DNA from: Pseudomonas bubulae
GTDB taxonomy: Bacteria > Pseudomonadota > Gammaproteobacteria > Pseudomonadales > Pseudomonadaceae
Assembly (NCBI RefSeq): GCF_037023725.1
Contig: NZ_CP146077.1
Location: 2,951,001-3,015,000, forward strand
Length of the DNA: 64,000 nucleotides
Direction of reading: 5' to 3'
The number at the start of each line of letters is the position of its first letter. Within the stretch, counting starts at the first letter, position 1. Below, piece by piece: positions 26,859-36,417 of the stretch. Under the pieces are notes generated by a model. It saw only the letters and a list, made by a program, of their open reading frames with translations, had not been told where the DNA came from and did not search any database. The position numbers were made by a program, and so were the translations under genes.

Positions 26859-28152
26859 CAACTTTGCCGAACTGACCACTAGCGACCGAAAAATCCGACG
26901 CCTGGGTTTTGTCATTGTGGTGCTGACTTTCGGCGTGTTCGGCACCTGGGCTGCGTTCGCGCCGCTTGATGGCGCGGCCTATGCACCGGGTGTGGTGACC
27001 GTGCAGGCGTATCGCAAAACGGTACAGCACCTTGAAGGCGGCATCGTCAAAGAGGTGCTGGTACATGACGGTGATACCGTCAAACAGGATGACCCGCTGA
27101 TCATTCTCGACGATACGCCGCTGCGCTTCGAATACCAGATGACCCGTGGGCAACTGATTGCCGCCAAAGCCATGGAAGCCCGGCTTGTGGCAGAGCGCGA
27201 CAATCTGCCCGAGATTGCTTTTGCACCGCTGGCCACAGCCGACATCCAGCGGGGCGGCGAAGCGCGCCAGGGCGAAATCCGGGTATTCAACGCCCAGCGA
27301 GGCTCGCGCCTGGGGCAGATTGCCGTGCTGCAAGAGCGCATTGACCAGTTGAATGAACAGATCAATGGCACCCAGGCGATTATCGGCGCCAAGGGGCATC
27401 TGGACAGGTCCTACAGTGGTGAAATTGTCGAATTGACTGACCTGCTGGCCCAGGGCTTTGTCGACAAACAGCGTCTGCTCGAGCAGGAACGCAAGCGCCA
27501 ACTGCTCAGGTCGGAAATGGTCGAGCACCGTTCCGCAATCACCACCAGCCGCTTGCAGATCAATGAAACCCGGCTGCAGATCCTGCAGATCGACAAGGAC
27601 TTCAATGCCGAAGTGGTCAAGCAACTGGCAGAGGTCCAGAGCAAAATTTACGACCTGCAGGAGCGCGCCAGCGCCCTGGAAGACCGCCTGGGCCATAGCG
27701 TGATTCGTGCCCCTGAAGCGGGCATGGTGATCGGCATGACCGTGCATACGATTGGCGGCGTGGTGCGCCCGGCGACCCCGTTGCTGGACATCGTACCGTC
27801 AGTGTCGGGGCTGGTTATTGAGGCCCAGGTGGCGCCGGTGGACATTGATCGTGTTGCCATCGGCAGGCGTGCCGATATTCGTTTTGGCGCGTTCAACAGC
27901 GCCACCACACCGGTGATCGAAGGCGAGGTCAGCAGTGTTTCGGCAGACCGGCTGATCAATGAAAAAACCGGGGCCGGTTATTACCTCGCCCGGGTCAAGG
28001 TGACCAAAGCCGGTGAGCACACCCTGGGGGAACGCAAGTTGCTGCCGGGCATGCCGGCGGACGTGTTGATCATCACCGGGCAGCGCACTCTGCTGCACTA
28101 CCTGATGCAACCGGCGCGCAATGCCCTCTCACAATCGATGATTGAGGAGTGA
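26827..28152 (+). CDS. Type I secretion membrane-fusion protein (HlyD family)
   Basis: A 441-residue periplasmic adaptor. It has one N-terminal membrane segment (LGFVIVVLTFGVFGTWAAF), a split lipoyl domain (VQHLEGGIVKEVLVHDGDTV; the second half near VIRAPEAGMVIGM), a long coiled-coil hairpin between them (about 90-290) and a C-terminal beta domain typical of PrtE/HlyD (KLLPGMPADVLIITGQRT). The start at 26827 lies inside the ABC gene (32-base overlap) behind AAGGACGG. Confidence 0.92.
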   Translation: MNPMIPIPSTDNFAELTTSDRKIRRLGFVIVVLTFGVFGTWAAFAPLDGAAYAPGVVTVQAYRKTVQHLEGGIVKEVLVHDGDTVKQDDPLIILDDTPLRFEYQMTRGQLIAAKAMEARLVAERDNLPEIAFAPLATADIQRGGEARQGEIRVFNAQRGSRLGQIAVLQERIDQLNEQINGTQAIIGAKGHLDRSYSGEIVELTDLLAQGFVDKQRLLEQERKRQLLRSEMVEHRSAITTSRLQINETRLQILQIDKDFNAEVVKQLAEVQSKIYDLQERASALEDRLGHSVIRAPEAGMVIGMTVHTIGGVVRPATPLLDIVPSVSGLVIEAQVAPVDIDRVAIGRRADIRFGAFNSATTPVIEGEVSSVSADRLINEKTGAGYYLARVKVTKAGEHTLGERKLLPGMPADVLIITGQRTLLHYLMQPARNALSQSMIEE

Positions 28153-28154
28153 TC

Positions 28155-29537
28155 ATGCAAGTGACTGCACGCGTGCTGGGTGGTTTGTTCGGGCTTGCCG
28201 CGGGGGTTGCCCTTGCGCAAGGCGCAGTGCCGGCGGCGCAAGGGGTCAGCGCATCGACATTCACCACTGACCTGATGCAGTTGTATCGCGAGGCCCGTTT
28301 GCAGGACCCGCGAATATTGGCCTCCCGTGCGCGGGCGCAAGCAGGGCAGGAGTACCAGCGTGAAGCCATGGGCACCCTGTTGCCGCAGGTATCGCTCAAC
28401 GCCGGGGTCAACCGGATTCACCAGGAAAACGAGCTGGTGCAGCAGAGTTTCGACAGTGAAGTCTACAGTCTGGTATTGCGTCAGTATCTGTACAACAAGT
28501 CCACCTGGGAGAATTACCAGAAGTTCAAAAGCATGGCCAAACAGTCCGATTCCGAAGCCCTGGAGGCCCAGTCCGAGGCCACGGTGGAGCTGGCCCGGCG
28601 GTACTTCACGGTATTGGCCGCCGAAGATGAACTCGAACTGATTCAGGCCGAGCTGCGTACCACGCAAAAAAGCCTGGACCGGGTCAACGCGCTGTACGCC
28701 AAACAGCTGGCCTTGATTACCGATCAGCTGGACCTCAAGGCCCGTGTCGACGGCCTGGCGGCGCAGGTCCTGGATGCCCGTAACCAGGTCAGCGTCAGTC
28801 GCGCAGCGCTGGCCGAGATCGTCGGACGGCCGGTCAAGGAGAAGCTCAGTCGCGTGCGCGACGATCTGCAGTTACGGGTTTCGACGCAGAGCCTGGAAAG
28901 CTGGGTGCGCGAAGGGGTTGCGCAAAACCCGGCACTCAAAGCCAATGAAAGCGGGGTAGAGGTGGCTGGCGCGGCCTTGCGTAGCGGCAAGGGCGGGCAC
29001 TATCCGACTCTGAGCCTGACCCTCAGCGCGCAGCAGTCCAACGAAGGCTATAACAATGCCCTGGTGCCGCGCACCGACAGTTATGTGGCCGGGATCGGCC
29101 TGCAGGTACCGATATACAGCGGCGGCTCGACCTCGGCACGGGTGCGCGGGCTGTATCAGGATCAGATCGCGGCCGAGCAACAGCTGGAGTCGGTACAGCG
29201 GCGGGTGGTCAAGGAAATCACCAGCGCCTACCTGACGGCCGATACCAGCGCAGAGAAGATCAGCGCCAGTCGCCATGCCCTGGCTTCGGCACAGCTGTCC
29301 AGAGCCGCCGCAGAAAAAGCGTTCGGTTACGGGATGGTGAATGCCGTCGATGTGCTGACCAGTGTGCGTAACGAATACCGGGCTCATCGGGATTTGCTCA
29401 AGACCCAGTACGACTTCGTCACCAATGTCATTACGCTCAATCGCTGGGCGGGCAAGCCACCTGGTGAAAGTGTCGCAAGCGTGAATCTGTGGCTGAATCC
29501 TGGCAGTCCGGCGGCGGACATTGCGGATCCGCGATAA
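28155..29537 (+). CDS. TolC-family outer-membrane channel of the type I system
   Basis: A 460-residue TolC-type efflux channel with a signal peptide (AAGVALAQG) and the duplicated TolC helical repeats (LYREARLQDPRILASRARAQ; later SLESWVREGVAQNPALKANE). It completes the secretion conduit with the two upstream genes. The start is placed at 28155 with GAGGAG six bases upstream, directly after the HlyD stop; a GTG at 28149 is less likely. Confidence 0.92.
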   Translation: MQVTARVLGGLFGLAAGVALAQGAVPAAQGVSASTFTTDLMQLYREARLQDPRILASRARAQAGQEYQREAMGTLLPQVSLNAGVNRIHQENELVQQSFDSEVYSLVLRQYLYNKSTWENYQKFKSMAKQSDSEALEAQSEATVELARRYFTVLAAEDELELIQAELRTTQKSLDRVNALYAKQLALITDQLDLKARVDGLAAQVLDARNQVSVSRAALAEIVGRPVKEKLSRVRDDLQLRVSTQSLESWVREGVAQNPALKANESGVEVAGAALRSGKGGHYPTLSLTLSAQQSNEGYNNALVPRTDSYVAGIGLQVPIYSGGSTSARVRGLYQDQIAAEQQLESVQRRVVKEITSAYLTADTSAEKISASRHALASAQLSRAAAEKAFGYGMVNAVDVLTSVRNEYRAHRDLLKTQYDFVTNVITLNRWAGKPPGESVASVNLWLNPGSPAADIADPR

Positions 29538-29900
29538 CGCCATTTAATTGACCTTGTGCTTATCTGTTAACCTGGCGTTACACCATCTGTCTGTTTTTTT
29601 GACACGCATGATGCCTGTCATACATGCCACGTCCCCCCGGCAGCACGCCTAAGGCCTTGATTTGCGTGGTCTGCTGGCCGCATGCGGGAATAAACACGAG
29701 GTGTCTGATAAAAAAACTCATTGCCCGATTGCCGTTCTGGCAGGCGGGGCAGCACGCAGGTCTGTCCTAGACTTAGCTGACAGCCCGAGGAAGAACATCA
29801 ACAGGCGCAAGCTATTGATAAGTACTCCTGATTGTTTTTGCTTCTACTCGAACGGGCAGCGGGTAGAGGTGATTGATGGTTCAAGGGAGTCAGGAAGGTA
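29538..29900 (+). other. Gene-free region upstream of the LuxR gene
   Basis: A 363-base gap, richer in A+T than its surroundings (for example GTTTTTTTGACACGC at about 29592). It must hold the LuxR promoter and possibly the end of the secretion operon; I found no strong terminator, no coding frame with a ribosome site and no obvious repeats. Confidence 0.4.
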
Positions 29901-30584
29901 ATGCCCCCCCTCAGAAAACCCATACGTGTGATGCTGATCGACTGTCGCCCGCTTGTTCTCAGAGGTCTTCACGACTTGATCAATGCCAGGAAGCCTCAAA
30001 TGGAAGTGAGTGGCCAGGCCACCACCTATACCCATGCGCTTGACCTTGCCGATCAGTTACGACCCCATGTCATATTTTTTAGCTTCTTTCCGGACGCGCT
30101 GAACCCGCTGGCGGTCATCACCCAACTCACCCGCAGTACCGGGATTAAAGTGCTGGTGCTCAAAGGGCTGTACGAGGTCATACCCGCAACCCAGGCAATG
30201 GAAGCGGGTGCTCGTGGCATCGTACTGGCGGAAGACCCGACCGAGTCGATCATCCTTGCCATCATCAAGGTCCACCATCGAGACACCGGGCTCAACAGGG
30301 CCTGGACCGGCGGCCTGTGTGACTATGCTGCGAGCGGGCATACGGCCTTGAAACACAATCTGGAACTGGAGAAACAATCGCGTCTGACCTTGCGCGAAAG
30401 AGAGCTGATTCGCGCCATCGTGGGTGAGCCCTCGGCCAAGTACATGAGCATCGCCGGAAGCCTGGGCATCAGCGAGCACACCGTGCATAACCATCTGAGC
30501 AACATTTACCAGAAGCTTGACCTGATCAACCGTACGGACTTGCTGATGTACGCAATCAAGCACGGGTTGTTTGACAGCAAATAA
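29901..30584 (+). CDS. LuxR-family regulator with a degenerate receiver domain
   Basis: A 227-residue protein of NarL/FixJ layout: receiver-like domain (about 8-125) and LuxR helix-turn-helix (about 158-220; LTLRERELIRAIVGE, MSIAGSLGISEHTVHNHLSN). The receiver lacks key residues: the acidic pair is D14-C15, the phospho-acceptor position in PHVIFFSFFPD is Ser61, and the switch Thr and Lys are replaced (VLVLKG, IVLAED). It is therefore probably not activated by phosphorylation. It lies between the secretion operon and the secreted repeat protein, and is the natural candidate to regulate either or both. AGGAAGGT precedes the start. Confidence 0.88.
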   Translation: MPPLRKPIRVMLIDCRPLVLRGLHDLINARKPQMEVSGQATTYTHALDLADQLRPHVIFFSFFPDALNPLAVITQLTRSTGIKVLVLKGLYEVIPATQAMEAGARGIVLAEDPTESIILAIIKVHHRDTGLNRAWTGGLCDYAASGHTALKHNLELEKQSRLTLRERELIRAIVGEPSAKYMSIAGSLGISEHTVHNHLSNIYQKLDLINRTDLLMYAIKHGLFDSK

Positions 30585-30594
30585 AGGCCCGACA

Positions 30595-30631
30595 AAAAAG
30601 GCCTGGCTCCTTGTGGGAGCCAGGCCTTTTT
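30595..30631. terminator. Bidirectional terminator between luxR-type gene and repeat-protein gene
   Basis: AAAAAGGCCTGGCTCC and GGAGCCAGGCCTTTTT form a long perfect stem with a 4-5 base loop, with A- and T-runs at both ends, placed between two convergent stops. Confidence 0.95.
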
Positions 30632-30645
30632 ACCTGCTGCGACAT

Positions 30646-33600
30646 TTACACAATGTCAGTCGGGGCGATATCCGTCACACCCACCAACTTGATAATGCCG
30701 GTGATCCCCGTGCCGTCACCGTCGTATGCCAGATAGCCGTCGCCTCCAACGACGCCAAAGTAGTAGTTGGTGGTGCCATTGAGCGCCGTATCGGCGGCGG
30801 TAATAAAGGCTGCCACGTTGGCCGCGGGGGCCGCCACTTCCATATAGTTCGCCCCTGTGCCTGCGGTCGGGAAGTTCAGCGTGTCCACCCCGGAAGTGAA
30901 GCCGGAGGAGATCACTGTCGTTGCCGCAGTCAGTGAGCTATCGGTATCCAGGCCGCTGAAGTTGAAGGTGTCGGCCCCCACACCACCGGTGAAGGTTTTG
31001 TCCCCTTCGATGGTCACATTCAGGGTCTGGGCTGCGGTTGAATCGGCATCCGCATCCGTCACCACGACGTTGAAGGCCAGATGGGCATCCGGGGTGGTCG
31101 AGGTGACAAAACCCAGGTCAGTGATCTTGATCACATCGCCATCCCAGGTTCCCGCTTCACCGGCTTCTACAGGGTTGCTTTTACTGCCCTCGCCGGACTC
31201 GTTGCTGAAGGTCAATGTGCTGCCGGTACTGACCCCGCTGACGCCCACATTGCCATTGAGGTTGTAGCCGCTACCGCTGACACCCTCGGTGGAATCCAGC
31301 ACCTGCAGGCCCTGGATCAGGTAGTTCTCGCCGCCGAAGTTGTAGTCGTTGCTCTCGATAATCACCGCACCGTCGTTCTGATCCAGGGTGATCCCGTAGG
31401 CTGCGGGGTTGGCAATCGGATGGAAGTTATTGGGTGAAGTCGAGGCGTTTTTTATGATGATGTCTTCGCTGTCGACAATGATCGCCCGGGTGATTTGGCT
31501 GTTGTCGTCAGGATCGATAAGCTTGAGCACCAGTACCAGGTCCTCGCTGCCGATGCCGTCGAACTTGACGTAGATCCCTTTGCTGGTGGCTGTGGGCGCT
31601 GCGGCTGTATCACCGAACGGGCTGGCGGTGAAGAAGTCCAGGTCCATTACCTCGCCTTGCTGGATGGTGTCACCGGCCACGCCGGCGGCGGTCCCGGAAA
31701 CACTGACCCATGAGGTGGCGGCAGAGAACAGCTCACCGGGGACGAAGGCGCTGTTGCCACCGGCCATGATGTTATTGGCACCGGTGCCTGAACCCTGTTC
31801 AGCGAAACCGCTGAACTGCACAAAGAAGTCGTCGGCCAGCTTGGCCACCGACACCGGCGGTTGCTGGTTGATTGGCGTTGTGCCGCCAATGTTGTAGCCG
31901 GTGAAGCCTTGTGCTGCGGAGGTTTTCAGGATGCTGAAGCTGTCGATATCGTCCGTCAGGCTCAAGGTGTAGGTATCTGCCACCTTGTCAAAGGTCATGG
32001 TACCGGTTGCGTTGGTCAGCGCGCCCAGCGTCGGGTTGTTGGAAACATAGGTGAAGGAGAGGTTAAACACCGCACTGGTGTCTGACTCCGAGGCCCATGT
32101 CACCACTTTGTTGCTGATGGCGGTGGTGCCCACCGTGCTGTCTCCCATGCTCACGGACAGGTCGCTGTTTGCAGAGCTGTAGACCGTTCCCAGGCGCTCA
32201 TCCGCGCCGATGTCATAGGCAAATACGCCAGTGCCGCCTGGAGTCGGGTTGCTGGCGTTGGCATAGACCACATTGGACTTGGCGGTGACCACGGGCGAGT
32301 CGTCATCCACGGTAATCAGCAGGCCGTTGGCGGCGGCCGTGATGCTGTCGCCGTCATAGTCCGTGGCGTTGATTGCAGTGCCCAGAGCGATGTTCAGATC
32401 GTTCTCGTTCAGGCCGGCGGCATGGTCGAGTTGATCGAGCAGCATAAAGGCATAGGCCCCTGTCGCCGCTTGCACGCTGAAGGTGAACACCGAATTGCCG
32501 GCCCCGGCAGAAGCGGTCAGCAACCAGGTGTTACTGCCCGCGTCATAGGCAGTGGCATAGGTCACCGTGACCCCGCCGCTTTTCAGGCCCAGGGCTGACA
32601 GGCCATTGGTGGTCAGGGAGTAACTCAGCGGCTCGTCTGCGCCGGACTGGAACAGGGCGCTGACATTGCCGCTGGCCAATACGATTTCCCCGGCCACGTC
32701 CCCGGTACCGCCCGGGATACCATCACCGGGGCCAGAGTCGGCCGCGCCTTCAAGTACACCGTCTTCGTCCACCGTGCCGGTGAGCAGATTGATCGATGCG
32801 AGTGGCGTGTCGTCATCCACCGTGATCACCAGGCCATCGGCCGCTGCCGTCACACTGTCGCCGTCAAAGTCGGTGGCGTTGAGGGTCGTGCCGAGGGCGA
32901 TGGTCAGATCATTCTCGTTCAGGCCGGCGGCATGGTCGAGTTGATCCACCAGAGTAAAGGCATAAGCGCCGGTTGCAGCGTGTAGGCTGAAGGTGAACAC
33001 CGTATTGCCAGCTCCGGCCGAGGCCGTCAGCAGCCAGGTGTTGCTGCCTGGGTCAAAGGCGACCGCGTAAGTGACGGCCACGCCGCCGCTCATCAGGCCC
33101 AGTGCTGCCATGCCGGTGGTGGTCAGCGAATAGCTCAGGGCTTCGTCTGCACCCGACTGGAACAGGGTACTGACATTGCCGCTGGCCAATACGGTTTCCC
33201 CGGCCACATCCCCGCTACCACCGGCGATGCCATCGCCGGGGCCGGCGTTAGCCGTGCCTTCCACCACACCGTCTTCGTCCACCGTACCGGTGAGCTGATT
33301 GATGGAAGCGATCGGTGAATCGTCGTTCACCGTAATCACCAGGCCATTGGCCGCTGCGGTCACGCTGTCGCCGTCAAAATCAGTGGCATTGACGGCAGTG
33401 CCGAGGGCAATGCTCAGATCGTTTTCGTTCAGGCCGGCGGCATGATCGAGTTGATCCACCAGGGTAAAGGCATAGGCGCCGGTTGCGGCGTGCAGGTTGA
33501 AGGTGAACACCGTATTGCCTGCTCCGGCCGAGGCCGTGAGCTGCCAAGTGTTGCTGCCTGCGTCAAAGGCGACCGCATAGCTGACGGCCACACCGCCGCT

Positions 33601-36288
33601 TTGCAGACCCAGGGCCGCCATGCCATTGGTGGTCAGCGAGTAGCTCAGCGCTTCGTCCGCGCCGGACTGGAACAGGGTGCTGACGTTGCCGCTGGCCAAT
33701 ACGATTTCTCCGGCCACATCCCCGGTACCACCGGCGATACCATCGCCGGGGCCGGCGTTAGCCGTGCCTTCCACCACACCGTCCTCGTCCACGCTGCCGG
33801 TGAGCTGATTGACTGTGGCGACAGGGGTATCATCGTTCACCGTGATCACCAGGCCGTTGGCGGCTGCCGTTACCGTGTCGCCATCAAAGTCGGTAGCGTT
33901 GATGGCGGTGCCAAGGGCGATGGTCAGATCGTTCTCGTTCAGGCCGGCGGCATGATCGAGTTGATCCACCAGGGTAAAGGCATAGGCGCCAGTGCTTGTG
34001 TGCAGACTGAAAGTGAACACCGTATTGCCTGCTCCGGCTGATGCAGTGAGCAGCCAGGTGCTGCTGATGGCATCAAAGGCCACCGCATAGGTGACGGTCA
34101 CTCCGGCGCTTTTCAGCCCCAGGGCTGACAGGCCATTGGTGGTCAGCGAATAGCTCAGTGGCTCGTCCGCACCGGAGGCAAACAGGGTACTGACATTGCC
34201 GCTGGCAAGCACGATTTCCCCGGCCACATCACCTGTGCCGCCTGCGATACCATCACCGGGACCAGCGTTAGCCGCACCTTCGAGCACACCGTCTTCGTCC
34301 ACCGTGCCGGTGAGCTGAGTGACGGTGGCAATCGGGGTGTCGTCATCCACGGTGATTACCAGTTTCTGCGCCGTAGCGGTGACCGAGTCACCGTCCTTGT
34401 CGGTGACCTTGAACACCGAACCCAACTGCAGCAGCAGTTCGTTTTCGCTGTTGTCGCCACCCACCGTATCCGGGTGGTCGAGTTGATCGAGAAGGGTGAA
34501 GGTATAGCTGCCGTCAGAGGTATTGATCAGCTCCAGCTTGAACACCGCGCGGTCAGTGGCGGCGACGTATTCAGCAGCGGCACCGACATAGCCCCACAGG
34601 GTGTTGCCGATCACGTCATATTTCACCGCCTCGCCTTTGGAGGCCAGCGCCACCGCAGTCGCGGCGCTGTCAACTACTTGCACGCCGGAAGTGTCGTTGG
34701 ACAAGGAGTAGCTTGCCGGTGCATCAGTACCAGATGTGAATACAGTGGCCACAGTGCCTGAGGCCGATGCCGGAACCAGCAGGCCCGCGTCGCCGACACC
34801 GCCGTCGATGCCGCCAATCAGACTGTCTTCATCCACCAGTGCCGTTACTGGTAGCCCGGCAGCAGCAGGGCCGTCGTCTTCAAAGTTAAACTGGCTGCCG
34901 ACCTCCTGAGGCACGGCCACCACATTGGGCAGATGGAAACCGCCGATATCGAACGTGGAGTTGCCGGTGCCGCTGTTTTCAATTACCACGCGATTGTGGG
35001 TGCCCTCAACGGTATATTGCAGGGAGAAGTTGGCTTCGAAGCCGACAATCGTTGCGGTGCGGTCAAGGCCGCCATTACTGGTGTTGAAGGTCACACTGAT
35101 GCTGCCGAGCGTGGTATTTGCCGTGACCCCGGTCAGGCCGGCGATGGCAATACCATTGGCACCGATCACCGTGATACTGGCGATATAGCCAAGATTGTCT
35201 GCCCCGTTTACCGCATGGCCATTACCGTCAAGCAGGCCGTCATAGTAAGCCGATCCGACCTCCAGGCCGGTGGTGAAGGCGCTGATAGTGGCCGCACAGG
35301 TTTTCGGGGGGGTGGCCTGGGCGATGACAATGGTTGCGCCGCTTGCCGCGAAGAGCCCGCCAAACAGGATGTTGCTTTCGTTGGTCGCCTCACCATGGGT
35401 CAGGTCTGGCACGGTGTAACGCGCGTCCGGGTTGCTCACAAAACTGAAGATCATGCCTTCGCCAGCCTTGATCCCCTGGCTGTTGGTGCCGATGGTGGTA
35501 GGGCCGGCACCCTGGCTGGTATTGACGGTGTCAGCCTGATTGGCAGGTACCTGATCCGGGTCCATGCCGGTAACGATCAAGCCGGTGGTACTGCCACCTG
35601 CCTTGAACATCAGAAAGCCGTTCTGCCCGGAGGGCAAACCGGCGAAATCAAAAGCCAGATCCTGGCTGGCGGTTACCCAGAGGTGGTTGGTCATGTCGAC
35701 CACATCATCGGGGTTGGCGGTGTCCGGGTGCAGCAGCGGTTCTTGCTGCACCATCCAGACCTTGGCCCCGGTTGCGGTTTCCTCCAGATAGGCAGCAAAA
35801 ATAAGGGTACCGCCCGGATCTGCCAGGTCGTCCTCGGGTGCGGGTGTCGCCCCTTCAGTGCCAGCACGGCCCAGCACGATATTGTTGGTCGTGTCCGTAT
35901 AAAGAAAGATTCTGGTGCCATCGAGGGTATACAGGCCGCTCCAGTCCGAGCCGCTGTTGGCGTTGGTCGGGTCGCCCAGCGCCTTGCCCTGGGCATCGGT
36001 AAAGGCCAGGTCCGCGTAGGTACCGGTGATGGTGATCAGGTCGGCACCGCTGTTGCCAGCGGCGCCGGTATAGCCACTCAGCGCCGCATTCTTGACCGGT
36101 GTGGCGCCCAGCAGAGTGAACAGACGGGACTCGAATGCGAAGGGCAGGTCGCCGGTATCATCGGTACCATTGATGGCCGCGACGGTGATGTCGTTATCGT
36201 TGATATCTTCGATATCGGTGGAGGTGGCGGCGTTCTGCAAACCGCTCGTTTCATCGACCGTGATACTGCTGTTCAAGATGATAGCCAT
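30646..36288 (-). CDS. Giant type I-secreted repeat protein (T1SS-143/DUF5801-like repeats)
   Basis: A 1880-residue acidic, almost cysteine-free protein. Residues 1-about 480 are a unique region; then come one diverged and four near-identical repeats of 170 residues, each opening with VDEDGV and closing with ITVDDD; then a unique region and a C-terminal T1SS target domain (FTGGVGADTFNFSGLDTDSS, ending in hydrophobic KLVGVTDIAPTDIV). These are features of LapA/RTX-like adhesins or large extracellular proteins. It lacks the N-terminal LapA-type retention module, so release to the medium is likelier than surface retention. The start at 36288 follows AGGAGAG; the frame is open to 36462 without a better site. 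It is convergent with the regulator gene and near the ABC-HlyD-TolC operon. Confidence 0.88.
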   Translation of the reverse strand: MAIILNSSITVDETSGLQNAATSTDIEDINDNDITVAAINGTDDTGDLPFAFESRLFTLLGATPVKNAALSGYTGAAGNSGADLITITGTYADLAFTDAQGKALGDPTNANSGSDWSGLYTLDGTRIFLYTDTTNNIVLGRAGTEGATPAPEDDLADPGGTLIFAAYLEETATGAKVWMVQQEPLLHPDTANPDDVVDMTNHLWVTASQDLAFDFAGLPSGQNGFLMFKAGGSTTGLIVTGMDPDQVPANQADTVNTSQGAGPTTIGTNSQGIKAGEGMIFSFVSNPDARYTVPDLTHGEATNESNILFGGLFAASGATIVIAQATPPKTCAATISAFTTGLEVGSAYYDGLLDGNGHAVNGADNLGYIASITVIGANGIAIAGLTGVTANTTLGSISVTFNTSNGGLDRTATIVGFEANFSLQYTVEGTHNRVVIENSGTGNSTFDIGGFHLPNVVAVPQEVGSQFNFEDDGPAAAGLPVTALVDEDSLIGGIDGGVGDAGLLVPASASGTVATVFTSGTDAPASYSLSNDTSGVQVVDSAATAVALASKGEAVKYDVIGNTLWGYVGAAAEYVAATDRAVFKLELINTSDGSYTFTLLDQLDHPDTVGGDNSENELLLQLGSVFKVTDKDGDSVTATAQKLVITVDDDTPIATVTQLTGTVDEDGVLEGAANAGPGDGIAGGTGDVAGEIVLASGNVSTLFASGADEPLSYSLTTNGLSALGLKSAGVTVTYAVAFDAISSTWLLTASAGAGNTVFTFSLHTSTGAYAFTLVDQLDHAAGLNENDLTIALGTAINATDFDGDTVTAAANGLVITVNDDTPVATVNQLTGSVDEDGVVEGTANAGPGDGIAGGTGDVAGEIVLASGNVSTLFQSGADEALSYSLTTNGMAALGLQSGGVAVSYAVAFDAGSNTWQLTASAGAGNTVFTFNLHAATGAYAFTLVDQLDHAAGLNENDLSIALGTAVNATDFDGDSVTAAANGLVITVNDDSPIASINQLTGTVDEDGVVEGTANAGPGDGIAGGSGDVAGETVLASGNVSTLFQSGADEALSYSLTTTGMAALGLMSGGVAVTYAVAFDPGSNTWLLTASAGAGNTVFTFSLHAATGAYAFTLVDQLDHAAGLNENDLTIALGTTLNATDFDGDSVTAAADGLVITVDDDTPLASINLLTGTVDEDGVLEGAADSGPGDGIPGGTGDVAGEIVLASGNVSALFQSGADEPLSYSLTTNGLSALGLKSGGVTVTYATAYDAGSNTWLLTASAGAGNSVFTFSVQAATGAYAFMLLDQLDHAAGLNENDLNIALGTAINATDYDGDSITAAANGLLITVDDDSPVVTAKSNVVYANASNPTPGGTGVFAYDIGADERLGTVYSSANSDLSVSMGDSTVGTTAISNKVVTWASESDTSAVFNLSFTYVSNNPTLGALTNATGTMTFDKVADTYTLSLTDDIDSFSILKTSAAQGFTGYNIGGTTPINQQPPVSVAKLADDFFVQFSGFAEQGSGTGANNIMAGGNSAFVPGELFSAATSWVSVSGTAAGVAGDTIQQGEVMDLDFFTASPFGDTAAAPTATSKGIYVKFDGIGSEDLVLVLKLIDPDDNSQITRAIIVDSEDIIIKNASTSPNNFHPIANPAAYGITLDQNDGAVIIESNDYNFGGENYLIQGLQVLDSTEGVSGSGYNLNGNVGVSGVSTGSTLTFSNESGEGSKSNPVEAGEAGTWDGDVIKITDLGFVTSTTPDAHLAFNVVVTDADADSTAAQTLNVTIEGDKTFTGGVGADTFNFSGLDTDSSLTAATTVISSGFTSGVDTLNFPTAGTGANYMEVAAPAANVAAFITAADTALNGTTNYYFGVVGGDGYLAYDGDGTGITGIIKLVGVTDIAPTDIV
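32266..34305 (-). repeat. Four tandem 510-bp repeats inside the secreted-protein gene
   Basis: Four in-frame units at 32266-32775, 32776-33285, 33286-33795 and 33796-34305. Each encodes 170 residues from (T/S)VDEDGV to the next linker and they differ by scattered substitutions only; blocks such as the LDHAAGLNENDL coding segment recur every 510 bases. A fifth, strongly diverged unit lies just above 34305. Such identity implies recent duplication or gene conversion, and copy number could vary between strains. Confidence 0.95.
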
Positions 36289-36382
36289 GACGCTCTCCTG
36301 GCTGATTCCGGACACAGAGCTGACCGCTGGGGATTTATTGCGACAGATCTCAACTATGGGTTTGTGCGTCAGGTTGCGCATC

Positions 36383-36417
36383 GGCCGATACTCCCAGGCG
36401 GTCTGGGAGTATCGGCC
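36383..36417. promoter_or_regulatory. Perfect 15-base inverted repeat in the divergent region of the secreted-protein gene
   Basis: Arms GGCCGATACTCCCAG and CTGGGAGTATCGGCC flank 5 bases, 95 bases upstream of the secreted-protein start and about 100 bases before the GlxA-type regulator. With no T-run on either side it is more likely an operator or a 5'-leader hairpin than a terminator. Confidence 0.6.

Noticed and set aside
32266..34305. CRISPR or satellite interpretation of the regular repeats
   Set aside because: The 510-base units are contiguous, in frame and encode protein repeats, with no spacers.
30646..36288. Classification as a LapA-type cell-surface-retained adhesin
   Set aside because: The LapA N-terminal retention module and a clear TAAG-type LapG site were not seen; a GAAG near residue 73 is not sufficient.
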